Positions 26,301 to 35,368 of a DNA stretch of 64,000 nt are shown here, piece by piece. Made by a program: the position numbers and the translations under genes. The notes under the pieces are model-generated. The model had not been told where the DNA came from and did no database searches. It saw only the letters and a list, made by a program, of their open reading frames with translations. Origin of the DNA: Spyradosoma sp004558035 (GTDB taxonomy: Bacteria; Verrucomicrobiota; Verrucomicrobiia; Opitutales; UBA953); contig NZ_JBNPNH010000003.1 in NCBI RefSeq assembly GCF_050314555.1, forward strand, positions 245,325 to 309,324, in the 5' to 3' direction. Numbering within the stretch: position 1 is the stretch's first letter; every line of letters begins with the position of its first letter.

Positions 26301-26603
26301 TCAACGCGCGGAGGCGCGCTTCGGCTGCACGGCCGCCTTCGCGGCGGCTTTGGCGGCCTTGGCGGCGCGGCGTTCCTTGCGGAGGCGACGCTTTTCCTCT
26401 TCGGTGACGCGGTTCGGCAGATCGGTGCGCGCGCCCCAGTAGGTGCATTCGTCGCTGACCTTCTTGCCGTGTTCGCGAAGCTTCTCGATCACCGCGATGC
26501 GGATGTATTTGGAGACAGGGATTTTCTGCTCCTTCGAGACCTGGTGGAGGAGATCGATCAGCTCCTGGTTGATCGAAATGTTATATCTGACGGACATACC
26601 CAT
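26301..26603 (-). CDS. Ribbon-helix-helix DNA-binding protein with Lys/Ala tail
   Basis: A 100-residue protein (start at 26603; an alternative ATG two codons in). Residues about 3-42 fit a MetJ/Arc ribbon-helix-helix: VRYNISINQELIDLL for the strand and first helix, VSKYIRIAVIEKLREHG for the second. A short central region follows, then a basic tail of Lys, Arg and Ala repeats. Likely a dimeric DNA-binding regulator, or a nucleoid-type protein because of the tail. No toxin gene lies beside it, so an antitoxin role is not supported. Just upstream of tadA on the same strand. Confidence 0.72.
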   Translation of the reverse strand: MGMSVRYNISINQELIDLLHQVSKEQKIPVSKYIRIAVIEKLREHGKKVSDECTYWGARTDLPNRVTEEEKRRLRKERRAAKAAKAAAKAAVQPKRASAR

Positions 26604-26677
26604 AATTAGTTCCAAAACATGAACCGCCCGCGCCGCCCGCGCAACAAAAAAGAGCCCTCCGCGCCCCCGCCGCTCTT

Positions 26678-26716
26678 TAGGCTTTAAGCCTTAGGCGCGA
26701 ATCTCTAAGCTCTCCC
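26678..26716. repeat. CTTTAAG-type intergenic repeat
   Basis: CTTTAGGCTTTAAGCCTTAGG followed by CTCTAAGCTCTCC just before the DUF1015 start. GGCTTTAAGCC is a perfect hairpin. Same family as 19246-19275 and 24709-24745. Confidence 0.55.
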
Positions 26717-26721
26717 GCATC

Positions 26722-27975
26722 ATGGCAACCGTTCGACCCTTCGCCGCGCTGCGGCCTCCGAAAAACCTCGCGGAGAAAGTCTCTTCGCTCCCCTACGACG
26801 TGATGAACCACGACGAAGCCGTCTCGATGGCTCGCGGGAACGCGCAGTCGTTTCTCCACGTCTGCCGCGCCGACATCGACACTTCCGAGGCGCTCATCCA
26901 CGCGCCCGAAACCTACGCCAAATCCCGCGAAAACCTCGAAAAATTCGTCGCCGCGGGAACGCTCGTCCGCGACGAAAAGCCCTGCTTCTACATTTACCGC
27001 CAGATGCTCTGGGGGCGCGTGCAGACGGGAATCGTCGGCTGCGCGAGCGTGGACGAATACCTCGACGGCACGATCAGGAAGCACGAGCTCACGCGCAAGG
27101 AAAAGGAGCTCGACCGCATCGAGCACTTCGACGCCTGCTCCGCGCAGACCGAGCCTGTCTTCCTCGCCTACCGCAAGCACGAAGGCATCGCCGCCGTCGT
27201 GCGCGAATGGATACGTTTTCACCGCCCCGACTACGATTTCCGCACCGACGACGGCGTTTCGCACATTCTCTGGAAAGTGGACGACGACGCCGCGATCGCC
27301 GCGATCCGCGACGGCTTCGCCGAAGTGCCCGCGCTCTACATCGCCGACGGGCACCACCGTACCGCGTCCTCCGCCGCCGTTTCCGCGCGCCGCCGCGCCG
27401 CGCATCCGGACTACGCCGGCACCGAGGAGTTCAACTTCCTCATGGCGGTGATTTTCTGCGACGAAGACCTTTTCATCATGGACTACAACCGCGTCGTGCG
27501 CGATCTGAACGGGCTCGGCGAAGCGGAATTTCTCGCGAAGATCTCCGAAAAATTCGACGTCGCGCCCGCGGGAACGCCCGGTCCCTTCGCGCCGAGGCGC
27601 AAGCACGAGTTCGGCATGTTCCTCGGCGGCAGGTGGTACGCCGTCGCGGCGCGCGCGGGAACGTTCGACGAGGCGGACCCGATCGCCTCGCTCGACTGCG
27701 CGATTCTGCAGGCGAACCTGCTCGCGCCCGTCCTCGGCATCGCCGACCCGCGCACCGACACGCGCATCGACTTCGTCGGCGGCATCCGCGGGCTCGGCGA
27801 GCTCGAACGCCGCTGCCGCGAGTCCGGGAACGGCGCCGTCGCCTTCGCGCTCTTCCCCGTCACGATGGCGGACCTTTTCCGCGTCGCCGACGCCGGCGAA
27901 ATCATGCCTCCGAAATCGACCTGGTTCGAGCCGAAGCTCCGCAGCGGCCTCTTCCTCCACGAAATCGAACGCTGA
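26722..27975 (+). CDS. DUF1015 family protein
   Basis: A 417-residue soluble protein of the DUF1015 family. Family hallmarks are the start VRPFAALRPP, the LPYDVM segment, the IRKHELTRKEKELDRIEHF region (in parts) and ADGHHRTAS (about residue 210). The DGHHR motif resembles that in ParB/Srx-fold serine kinases, and in other genomes the family is often next to serine biosynthesis genes. Here the neighbours are a TPR protein and a methyltransferase, so context does not help. Activity is not established from sequence. Confidence 0.85.
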   Translation: MATVRPFAALRPPKNLAEKVSSLPYDVMNHDEAVSMARGNAQSFLHVCRADIDTSEALIHAPETYAKSRENLEKFVAAGTLVRDEKPCFYIYRQMLWGRVQTGIVGCASVDEYLDGTIRKHELTRKEKELDRIEHFDACSAQTEPVFLAYRKHEGIAAVVREWIRFHRPDYDFRTDDGVSHILWKVDDDAAIAAIRDGFAEVPALYIADGHHRTASSAAVSARRRAAHPDYAGTEEFNFLMAVIFCDEDLFIMDYNRVVRDLNGLGEAEFLAKISEKFDVAPAGTPGPFAPRRKHEFGMFLGGRWYAVAARAGTFDEADPIASLDCAILQANLLAPVLGIADPRTDTRIDFVGGIRGLGELERRCRESGNGAVAFALFPVTMADLFRVADAGEIMPPKSTWFEPKLRSGLFLHEIER

Positions 27976-28051
27976 GCCGCCGCGGATCTTCGGGACGGAG
28001 GGCGGAGTTTCCGTTTGCGTTCGCAGGGGCGCGGCTGTTTGATTGGACTCC

Positions 28052-29836
28052 GTGAAAAAAATAATTTCCACCGCGATTCTCATGGCATCCTTCGTTTTTC
28101 CGCATCCTGATTTTTACGGGCAGCACGTTCCCGCGCAGCCGGCTCCGGCGGGCGGCGCGGCGCGGAATCCCGCCGCCGGCGGAGATTTCGTGAACCTGCT
28201 CCTGCTCGCGGATCTCGCGCTCTACGATAAGCCGGACGACGTCCGCGACCGCGCGGGAACGCTCATCGAGCGCGCGGAAAAGATCGACGATCCCGCGCTG
28301 CGCCGCATCGTGCTCTTTTCGCTTTCGAAGGTCGTGAACGCGCCGGAGAACGTCGCCGCCATCCGGCGGGAGCACCTCGCGCGCGTCGGCGCGCATTTCC
28401 ACGAGCTCGCCGCGGCGGCGCGCAAGGGCAACCGCGACGCGGACGCGCTCGCCGCCGTGCAGATCGCGCTCAAGTGCGATCCCGCGAACACGGAGGCGCG
28501 CCTGCTCTTCGCCTCGCTCATCGAGCCGAAGGCGGCGCTGCAGACGCTCCATTACGGCATCAAGTTTCTCGACCTGAAATCCGAGCTCGCGCCGGCGTAC
28601 TTCAACCGCTACTTCGGCGCGCTGGCGGATCTGCAGCAGGACCGCATCGCCGCGAAGCAGGCGCTCGCCCTGCTCGGCTCGGGAACGCTCCCGCCGGCGG
28701 TGCGCACGGTCGTCGCCAACCACGCGGCGATGGCGCTTTTCTGGATCGGCGACTGCACCGACGCGCTCAGGATTCTCGACGAGGAAAAGCTCTCCGAAAC
28801 GCAACAGGGCCTCATTCTGAAGGCGCGCTGTCTTTTCGAGACGCGGCGCACGCGCGAGGCCGTCGCGCTGCTTTCGGAGAAGGTGAACGCATTCCCGGCG
28901 GCGAAGCGCGACGTCATTCTTTCGCAGATCGCGCGCTTCCAGCTCTCGACGGGCGACGTCGCCGCCGCGCTGGACACGACGAACCGCCGCATTTCGGAAA
29001 ACCCGTCCGCGCCGCAGCCGTATCTGCAGCGCCTGCTTCTGCTGGAGCGGCTGGGCAGAACGGAATCGCGCGACGCCGAAATCGCCGCCGCCTTCGACGC
29101 GTTCTCCTCGCAGCAGTCGGCGCTCCTCACGCTCGCGAATTTCGCGGCGGAGACGGGCGTTCCCGCGGTCGCGGAAACCTGCGTCGAGCGCGCCTCCGAA
29201 AAGCGTTTTCCGCCCAACGTCTTCGTCTCCGCGCTGATCGAGGCGTTCGTCACGGCGGGCGAGCCCGAAAAGGCGATTCTCGCCTACCAGAACATTTCGA
29301 AGAATTCGCCCAAGGCGCTGGAAGGCTGCGAGGCGGCGAACTCCGCGATTCTCGCCGCCGCCTACGCGCTCGCCGCGAAGAAGAATCCCGACGCCGCGAG
29401 CGCGCGCACACAGGCGGGCCACGCCGACCTGCTGCTCGGGCAGTTCCTCGCCGACGCCTCGCTTTCGCCGGAAAATTTCGCCGCCGTCACGCAGCTTTTC
29501 GAGCGCGTCGGCGAAACGGGGCTCGCGCTCCGCGTCGCGCAGGCGGGGCTGGGCGCGTTCCCGTGGCATTCGCAGCTGCGGGCGAACGTCGTCTCGCTGC
29601 GCATCCGCCTCGGCGCGATCGACGGGAACGCCGACCGCACGCCGCTCGCGAAGGAAATCCGCGTGCTCGCGGCGATGCGCCGACCGAGCCCGGAAATCTG
29701 GTCCGAAATCGCGCGCTGGCTCGATTCGGGCAAGACGGCGCTCCCGCCGCAGGAAATCGCCGCGCTGAAAAAGCTCGTCGCGCCGCTCGTCCGCGACGAC
29801 CTGCAGGCGCACGGGACGCCGCGCGCGCTCGACTGA
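28052..29836 (+). CDS. Secreted TPR-repeat protein
   Basis: A 594-residue protein from a GTG at 28052 (a TTG nine bases upstream and an ATG 30 bases downstream are alternatives). It begins with a signal peptide MKKIISTAILMASFVFP. The rest is alpha-helical with degenerate TPR units: ALAAVQIALKCDPANTEARLLFA, FNRYFGALADLQQDRI, ALFWIGDCTDALRIL and KAILAYQNISKNSPKA. Probably a periplasmic protein-protein interaction scaffold. No catalytic motif. The methyltransferase follows 10 bp later. Confidence 0.78.
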   Translation: MKKIISTAILMASFVFPHPDFYGQHVPAQPAPAGGAARNPAAGGDFVNLLLLADLALYDKPDDVRDRAGTLIERAEKIDDPALRRIVLFSLSKVVNAPENVAAIRREHLARVGAHFHELAAAARKGNRDADALAAVQIALKCDPANTEARLLFASLIEPKAALQTLHYGIKFLDLKSELAPAYFNRYFGALADLQQDRIAAKQALALLGSGTLPPAVRTVVANHAAMALFWIGDCTDALRILDEEKLSETQQGLILKARCLFETRRTREAVALLSEKVNAFPAAKRDVILSQIARFQLSTGDVAAALDTTNRRISENPSAPQPYLQRLLLLERLGRTESRDAEIAAAFDAFSSQQSALLTLANFAAETGVPAVAETCVERASEKRFPPNVFVSALIEAFVTAGEPEKAILAYQNISKNSPKALEGCEAANSAILAAAYALAAKKNPDAASARTQAGHADLLLGQFLADASLSPENFAAVTQLFERVGETGLALRVAQAGLGAFPWHSQLRANVVSLRIRLGAIDGNADRTPLAKEIRVLAAMRRPSPEIWSEIARWLDSGKTALPPQEIAALKKLVAPLVRDDLQAHGTPRALD

Positions 29837-29846
29837 GACCGTTCCC

Positions 29847-30596
29847 GTGGACGACGCCGTCAACCGCGCCTTTTTCTCGCACCCGGACACCGTGCTCGCC
29901 TACGCGCGCGCGGCGGCGAACGTCGGGCTGTGGCGCTCCGAACGCGGGCTCTGCGAAAGATTCGTCCCGCGCGACGCGGAAATCCTGGAGCTCGGCGCGG
30001 GCGCGGGGCGCGTTTCGCTCGGGCTCGCGAAGCTCGGCTACGCGCGGCTGACGGTCACGGACTTCGCGCCGCCGATGGTCGAGATCGCCGAAGCCGTCTT
30101 CGCCGAAACGCCCGGCGTTCCCGCGGAAGTCCGCGCGCGCTTCGCCGTCGAGGACGCGACCGCGCTCTCGTTCCCGGTGGAAAGCTTCGACGCGGCGATC
30201 TTCGCGTTCAACGGACTGCAGATGATTCCCAAGCGCGCCCGACGGGAACGCGCGATCCGCGAAATCGCCCGCGTCCTGCGCCCCGGCGGCGTCTTCGTCT
30301 TCACCGGGCACGACCGCACGCACGCCGCGCGGCGCGCCCACTGGACCGCCGAGCGGGAACGCTGGGAAAACGGCGCGCGCGATCCCGCGCTCGACGACTT
30401 CGGCGACTACAACCACGCGACGCCGCAGGGCGCGATGTTCATCCACGCCGCCGAGCCCGAGGAGATCCGCTCCGCGCTCGAGGCGGCGGGCTTCCGCGTG
30501 CTCTTTTCCGAGCTGCGTTCCCGCATGGGTGACGAGCCGCCCGAAGTGCGCGAGTTCTCCGACGACACGCGCTTCTGGGTCGCGGAAAAACTTTAG
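29847..30596 (+). CDS. Class I SAM-dependent methyltransferase
   Basis: A 249-residue Rossmann methyltransferase. Motif I ILELGAGAGRVSLGL (about residues 45-59), motif II TVTDFAPPM, motif IV SFDAAIFAFNGLQMI and motif VI VLRPGGVFVFTGHD are in the right order. It starts with GTG at 29847, ten bases after the TPR gene. The substrate is unknown; the layout is closest to small-molecule methyltransferases of the Methyltransf_11/25 groups. It ends overlapping the convergent DUF3472 gene by four bases. Confidence 0.85.
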   Translation: MDDAVNRAFFSHPDTVLAYARAAANVGLWRSERGLCERFVPRDAEILELGAGAGRVSLGLAKLGYARLTVTDFAPPMVEIAEAVFAETPGVPAEVRARFAVEDATALSFPVESFDAAIFAFNGLQMIPKRARRERAIREIARVLRPGGVFVFTGHDRTHAARRAHWTAERERWENGARDPALDDFGDYNHATPQGAMFIHAAEPEEIRSALEAAGFRVLFSELRSRMGDEPPEVREFSDDTRFWVAEKL

Positions 30597-31927
30597 AGCG
30601 CGTCGAGCGCCTTGAAGTTGACGATCGGAGCCGCTTTCGTGCCCAGAGACTTGCGTTCGAAAGGCGTGCCCGATTCCGTCAGCTCGTTGAAGAAGCCGCA
30701 GTTTTTGAGGAAGAAGGATTTTTTGTCGTCGGAAAGCCCGCCCGCGTAGTCGAGCCGCACGCCGGCGTTCCCGGTGGCGTCCACGGTGAAATCGGCCTCC
30801 GTGATTTCGTAGGCTTTTCCGTTTTTGTCCCAAACCCACAGATTCGTGAAAAAGACTTCGCGGCGCTGGTAGCCGGTCTCAGGCTGAAAATTCTCCAGAA
30901 ACGAGTAGGCCCCCTTGTACCACGTGGACGTCGCCGGGCGGCGGAACGAGGCGATCAGGAACCATTTGCGTTCCTTCGGCACGTGGAAATACGCGGTGTA
31001 TTCCGTGTTCCCGTTCCCGTCGGGGCGCACGCGCGTCAGGCAGCCGTAGTTTTCTTCCGCCTTCCACGGGTAGCGCAGGAAACTCTGCCCGCCCGCGCCT
31101 TCGTTCCCGAAATCCTTGATCGTCACGTCCTTGCCGCGGCGGAGCTCCACGACGCGCAGATGCTCGGGAATTTCCTTCGGATCCTGCGTCTCGAACGGAC
31201 TCCAGACCGAGAAGAGCACGCGCCGCTCCGTCGGCGAATTCACCTGAATGCCGAAATAGCCTTCGCCGAAGCCGCTCACCATGTAGTAGGTGCCGACCTT
31301 GTCCATGCCTTTCGGCACGACGACTTCGCCGTAGAAATACTCGATGTTCTTCTCCTTCGGCAGGTGATAGTTCATGTGCACGCTCGGGCCGCGGCGCCCC
31401 CAATACGGGTCGAAGTCGCGGACGAAATTCGAGTGCCCGCCGACGCCCTTGATCAGCACGGAGGAGACTTCGCCGAACGTGTCGCCGGCCTTGCTCTTCC
31501 CCTTGAAGCGGATGTTCTGATAGCCGGCTTTCGGGAACGACGCCTTGCCGACCGTGTATTCCTTGAAGTCTTCCGAGTTCAGCTTCACCGTGAACGTCTG
31601 CTTCTTTTCGCCGTTCACGTTCACGAGAATCGTCGAACGCCCGCGCGCGCGGATCTTGATTTCGACGTTCTTCTGCGGGTCCTCCAGGCGGAAGAAGACC
31701 GTCGGCATCGCGTCGGCGCTCGTCCACTTCACGAGCCCGTCGGTCTTGTCGATGCGCGCGCCGTCCTTGCCCTTGACGACGTAGGCGTTCCCGGCGAGCT
31801 CAATCGCGAGGTCGCCGGACGTCTTTTTCTCCGCCGTCCCGAAGACGTTTTTCGGAGGTCCGGCGAAAAGCGTCGCCGCGCACAGCAGGAACGCCGAAAA
31901 AACGGAGATGATCTGTTTCGAGGACAT
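30593..31927 (-). CDS. Secreted DUF5077-DUF3472 protein
   Basis: A 444-residue exported protein with the signal peptide MSSKQIISVFSAFLLCAATLFAG. Residues about 40-165 are a DUF5077-type beta domain, probably carbohydrate-binding (VNVNGEKKQTF, KAGYQNIRFKG). DUF3472 follows (about 185-310): VHMNYHLP, YYMVSGFGEGYFGIQ and VLFSVWSPFETQDP. The family is common in polysaccharide-degrading Bacteroidota and Verrucomicrobiota and is presumed to bind or process glycans, but no activity is assigned. Convergent four-base overlap with the methyltransferase. Confidence 0.85.
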   Translation of the reverse strand: MSSKQIISVFSAFLLCAATLFAGPPKNVFGTAEKKTSGDLAIELAGNAYVVKGKDGARIDKTDGLVKWTSADAMPTVFFRLEDPQKNVEIKIRARGRSTILVNVNGEKKQTFTVKLNSEDFKEYTVGKASFPKAGYQNIRFKGKSKAGDTFGEVSSVLIKGVGGHSNFVRDFDPYWGRRGPSVHMNYHLPKEKNIEYFYGEVVVPKGMDKVGTYYMVSGFGEGYFGIQVNSPTERRVLFSVWSPFETQDPKEIPEHLRVVELRRGKDVTIKDFGNEGAGGQSFLRYPWKAEENYGCLTRVRPDGNGNTEYTAYFHVPKERKWFLIASFRRPATSTWYKGAYSFLENFQPETGYQRREVFFTNLWVWDKNGKAYEITEADFTVDATGNAGVRLDYAGGLSDDKKSFFLKNCGFFNELTESGTPFERKSLGTKAAPIVNFKALDAL

Positions 31928-31964
31928 GGCGGGGAATTTTTCTGAGAGAGGTATTTAAACGATT

Positions 31965-32011
31965 AAAGCGTTCCCGCGGGAGATTTCCGTGTTTCGCGGG
32001 AACGCTTTTTT
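31965..32011 (-). terminator. Inverted motif pair after recA, likely terminator
   Basis: AGCGTTCCCGCG (31967-31978) and CGCGGGAACGCT (31995-32006) form a perfect 12 bp stem with a 16-base loop. The T-run is better on the plus strand (six T) than on the minus strand (TTAATCGTTTAAATA), but recA is the only gene that would use it. Both arms are complete copies of the iterated motif. Confidence 0.6.
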
Positions 32012-32022
32012 CGGAGGCGGAA

Positions 32023-33096
32023 TCAGGCGGCGGACTCGGCGGCCTTTTCCTCTTCGGTCGCGCCGAGGGTCTCGCCGACGGTCGGGTGGACCTTCTCCAT
32101 GATCTTGCCCTGGATTTCGTCCAGAACCGCCGGATTCTTCTTCAGATAATCCTTGGCGGCTTCGCGGCCCTGGCCGATCAGATTGCCGTCGTAGGAGATC
32201 CACGCGCCCTTCTTTTCGAGAATCTTGTGCTCGACGCCGAGGTCGATCACCGAGCCCGTGCGCGAAATGCCCTCGTTGTACATGATGTCGAACTCGCATT
32301 CCGTGAACGGCGAGGCGACCTTGTTCTTCACGACCTTGATCTTCGTGCGGTTGCCGATGACCTTGCCCGAAGGCTCCTTGATCTGCCCGATGCGGCGGAT
32401 GTCCATGCGCACCGACGCGAAGAACTTCAGCGCGCGGCCGCCCGGCGTCGTCTCCGGCGAACCGAACATCACGCCGATCTTTTCGCGGATCTGATTCGTG
32501 AAGATGCACAGGCAGTTCGACTTCGCGATCGCCGCCGTGAGCCGGCGCATCGCCTGCGACATCATGCGCGCCTGCAGGCCGACTGTCGTGTCGCCCATCT
32601 GCCCGTCGAGCTCCTGCTTGGAGACGAGCGCCGCGACCGAGTCCAGCACCACGACGTCCACCGCGCCCGAGCGCACGAGCGTCTCGACGATGTTCAGCGC
32701 GTCCTCGCCGCTTTCCGGTTGCGAGACGAGCAGATTCTCGAGATCCACGCCGACGACCTTCGCGTAGCGCGGATCGAGCGCGTGCTCGACGTCGATGATC
32801 GCCGCCGTGCCGCCCTCGCGCTGCGCCTGGGCGATGACGCTGAGGCAGAGCGTGGTCTTGCCGGACGATTCCGGCCCGTAAATCTCGACGATGCGCCCGC
32901 GCGGAAGCCCGCCGACGCCGAGCGCGAGGTCGATCGCGACCGAGCCGGTGGAAATCGTCGTCACGTCCATCTTGGTGGCGTCGCCCATGCGCATGAGCGT
33001 GCCTTCGCCGTAGGTCTTGTTGATGGCGGAAAGCGCGAGTTCGAGCGCCTTTTTCGTGTCGGTGACAGGGGAGTTTTTTGAAGGTTCTTTAGCCAT
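32023..33096 (-). CDS. recA: Recombinase A
   Basis: DNA strand-exchange ATPase and SOS co-protease, 357 residues. Walker A GPESSGKTT, the DNA-binding loops, FTNQIREKIGVMFG and the core ALKFFASVRMDIRR are intact, and the C-terminus is acidic (EEEKAAESAA). It has a promoter at 33126-33155 and a terminator, so it is likely monocistronic. I found no copy of the CGGGAAC motif in it, in contrast to neighbouring genes. No obvious SOS box was recognised. Confidence 0.98.
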   Translation of the reverse strand: MAKEPSKNSPVTDTKKALELALSAINKTYGEGTLMRMGDATKMDVTTISTGSVAIDLALGVGGLPRGRIVEIYGPESSGKTTLCLSVIAQAQREGGTAAIIDVEHALDPRYAKVVGVDLENLLVSQPESGEDALNIVETLVRSGAVDVVVLDSVAALVSKQELDGQMGDTTVGLQARMMSQAMRRLTAAIAKSNCLCIFTNQIREKIGVMFGSPETTPGGRALKFFASVRMDIRRIGQIKEPSGKVIGNRTKIKVVKNKVASPFTECEFDIMYNEGISRTGSVIDLGVEHKILEKKGAWISYDGNLIGQGREAAKDYLKKNPAVLDEIQGKIMEKVHPTVGETLGATEEEKAAESAA

Positions 33097-33125
33097 GATA
33101 TTCGAATTTTAAATGATGAGAAGAG

Positions 33126-33155
33126 ATTATCCGCCTTTCCGCCTTCCCGCGACAA
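33126..33155 (-). promoter_or_regulatory. Sigma-70 type promoter of recA
   Basis: Minus strand TTGTCG (33150-33155), 18 bp spacer, GATAAT (33126-33131), 30 bases before the ATG. No clear LexA-type inverted repeat overlaps it. Confidence 0.5.
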
Positions 33156-33228
33156 AAAATTTTCGCCCGCGGAACAAAAAGGCGACGGAACGAGCCCGCC
33201 GTCCCGCGATTCCTCCGGCGCGCGGGAA

Positions 33229-34239
33229 TCAGCGCAGGACGGCGGCGAAGTCGGCGGCGGCGGGGCGGAGGCGCGCGTCCGTCGAAAGGCCGCGGCGGAG
33301 CAGATCCGCGAGCGCGCGCGCACGCCCGGCGTCTTCCGGCGGCGCGACGAAGGGCGGAACCGCGTCGGCGCAGCACGGCGTTCCCGCGCAGAGCAGCGCG
33401 TCGTAGGAAACGCCTTTTTCCGCGGCGGCGAGGCGGCAGGGATGCGCGCCGCAGAGCAGTTCGCACAGCACCAGCGTCGCCGAAAAGACGTCGCCGCGCC
33501 GATCCGTCGCGCCGTAGGCGACGAACTCGGGCGCGTAATACCAGCGCGTTCCCGTCGGGCCGCGCGCGTGCGCCCACGGCGGGGTCTCGTCCTCGAAGAA
33601 CGCGAAGTCCAGGTCGTTGATCTTCGCTTCGAAACGCGACTCGGGCGACGTTCCCGCCGAAATCTGGACGTTGTCCGGCTTCAGGTCGGAATGGACGACG
33701 CCGAGCGCGTGCAGACGGCTCAGCCCGCGGACGAAATCCCGCGCGAGCGCGAGCCGTTCCCGCGGCGTCGGCGCTTCGGGAGAACCCGGCGGAAGCGCGA
33801 GCAGTTCGCGCAGCGTCCGCCCGTCGCCGACGAACGGGAACGCCGAGTAGAGAAAACGCGCTCCGGGAAAGCGCGCCGGCTCGCCGAGAAAGACGTCGCG
33901 CAGCGGCACGCAGCACGCCCCGGCGGGCGATTCGGCGACGCGCCGATAGAGCGCCGCGCTGTGCGCGACGTAGGCTTCCGTCCAGTCGTTCTCGCCGCCG
34001 GGCGCGGGGTTGAGATAGGCCTTGAAGAAGACGATTTCGCCGGAATCTTCCGCGCACGCCCGGTGGCACGCCGCGTTGTTCACGTCGACTTCCAGCGGCG
34101 CGCCGAGAATGCGGTAGGCGCGCTCCGGCCCGCGGACCAGGTCGCCTTCGCGCAGCAGCGCCGGCAGCTCGGGCGTGCGCGGGAACGCGCCGTGCCGCAG
34201 CGCGAAGACCGATTCGCTGATGGAAGATTCCTCGTCCAT
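33229..34239 (-). CDS. Protein kinase-like protein
   Basis: A 336-residue Ser/Thr kinase-like fold. A putative ATP lysine lies in EIVFFKAY (about residue 73), the catalytic loop reads GVVHSDLKPDNV (about 181, HSD in place of HRD), the metal loop reads INDLDFAF in place of DFG, and GTRWYYAPEFVAYG is a good APE region. There is no transmembrane segment, so it is soluble, unlike most bacterial Hanks kinases. Catalytic Asp, Lys and Asn of HSDLKPDN remain, so activity is possible. Last gene of the operon icd-aguB-ribD-kinase, four bases after ribD. Could also act on a small molecule. Confidence 0.75.
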   Translation of the reverse strand: MDEESSISESVFALRHGAFPRTPELPALLREGDLVRGPERAYRILGAPLEVDVNNAACHRACAEDSGEIVFFKAYLNPAPGGENDWTEAYVAHSAALYRRVAESPAGACCVPLRDVFLGEPARFPGARFLYSAFPFVGDGRTLRELLALPPGSPEAPTPRERLALARDFVRGLSRLHALGVVHSDLKPDNVQISAGTSPESRFEAKINDLDFAFFEDETPPWAHARGPTGTRWYYAPEFVAYGATDRRGDVFSATLVLCELLCGAHPCRLAAAEKGVSYDALLCAGTPCCADAVPPFVAPPEDAGRARALADLLRRGLSTDARLRPAAADFAAVLR

Positions 34240-34243
34240 GCGC

Positions 34244-35350
34244 TCACGAATCGTAGCGGACGGAGCCGAACAGCTCGACGTCGCGCCCGCCGTCCGCGCG
34301 CGGGAAGAAGAGCTCGCCTTCGGGAACGAGCCGCGCGGCTTCGGAGAAGAATTTTTCGGGAGACTTTTCCGGCGTTCCCGCGACGTAGGCGTAAAGCCGG
34401 TCCGCCTGGCGCGCCGCGAAAAGCGCGCGCAGAAACGTCGGCCCGCATTCGCAGTACACGCCGGTGACGCCTTCCGCCGCGCAGAGCCCGCGGAACGCGC
34501 GCCAGAACGCCGCCGTCTCCGCAGGAAGCGCCCGGACGCGGACGCCGCGCGGGGCGAGCGTCGCGCGCGCCGCCGCCTCCGTCTCGGGAACGGTCACGAA
34601 AATCGTGCGCTCGCGGAACGCGTCGGAAAAGACGGCGAGCGAGTCCGCGCGCGCGAGCGTGCGCCCGCGGCGGTCGAAGACGAAGCGCGTCGGGCAGAAG
34701 ACCGGCTCGCCGGGCACGCGCGCCGTCAGCGCGGGATCGTCGCAGAGCACGGTGCCGGAGCTCGTCGCGACCGCGGGAAAACTGCGGCGTTCCCGCATCA
34801 CGTTCCCGCGCGCCGCCGCGTCCGTGATCGCCGCGCGTTTTCCCGGCTCGAAAAACATTTTCCCGTCCGGCGTGAGCGCGCATTTCGCGGCGATCAGCGG
34901 CTCGCCCGTGACGATGTTGTAATTGAAAATCGGATTCAGATTTCCGCACTCGCGCGCGAGCACGCCGGAGACGACCTCGACGCCGCGTTCCCGCAGAATA
35001 TCCAGGCCGCGGCCCGCGTGCTCCGGGTTCGGATCCGTCGCGCCGACGACGACGCGCGAGACGCCCGCGGCGAGAATCGCGTCCGTGCACGCGCCCGTCC
35101 TGCCTTGCGTCGAGCAGGGTTCGAGCGTGACGAAGAGCGTCGCGCCGGGCTTCGGTCTGCGCCCGAGCGCGTTCAGCGCGACGCGCTCGGCGTGCGGCGT
35201 TCCCGCGCGCGCGTGGAAGCCCTCGGCGACGATCTCGCCGTCCTCGACGAGCACCGCGCCGACGATCGGGTTCGGGTGCGTGTCCCCGCGCGCCTTTTCC
35301 GCGAGCGCGATCGCCCGCCGCATGAAACTTTCCTCATCCACGAATTTCAC
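34244..35350 (-). CDS. ribD: Bifunctional riboflavin deaminase/reductase RibD
   Basis: Two consecutive steps of riboflavin synthesis, 368 residues. The N-terminal deaminase (about 1-145) has THPNPIVGAV, GTPHAERVAL and EPCSTQGRTGAC with the zinc ligands; the C-terminal reductase (about 150-368) has KCALTPDGKMF and SSGTVLCDDPALTAR. It lies in a tight minus-strand operon 18 bp after aguB and four bases before the kinase gene. ribBA, ribE and ribH are not in the window. Confidence 0.94.
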   Translation of the reverse strand: MKFVDEESFMRRAIALAEKARGDTHPNPIVGAVLVEDGEIVAEGFHARAGTPHAERVALNALGRRPKPGATLFVTLEPCSTQGRTGACTDAILAAGVSRVVVGATDPNPEHAGRGLDILRERGVEVVSGVLARECGNLNPIFNYNIVTGEPLIAAKCALTPDGKMFFEPGKRAAITDAAARGNVMRERRSFPAVATSSGTVLCDDPALTARVPGEPVFCPTRFVFDRRGRTLARADSLAVFSDAFRERTIFVTVPETEAAARATLAPRGVRVRALPAETAAFWRAFRGLCAAEGVTGVYCECGPTFLRALFAARQADRLYAYVAGTPEKSPEKFFSEAARLVPEGELFFPRADGGRDVELFGSVRYDS

Positions 35351-35368
35351 CGAAGAAGCGGCGGCGCG

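Noticed and set aside
26301..26603. Antitoxin of a toxin-antitoxin pair
   Set aside because: Neighbours are tadA and DUF1015; no small toxin-like gene is adjacent on either side.
33097..33228. LexA/SOS box upstream of recA
   Set aside because: No inverted repeat of a known LexA type was found around the promoter; lineage-specific boxes cannot be excluded by eye.
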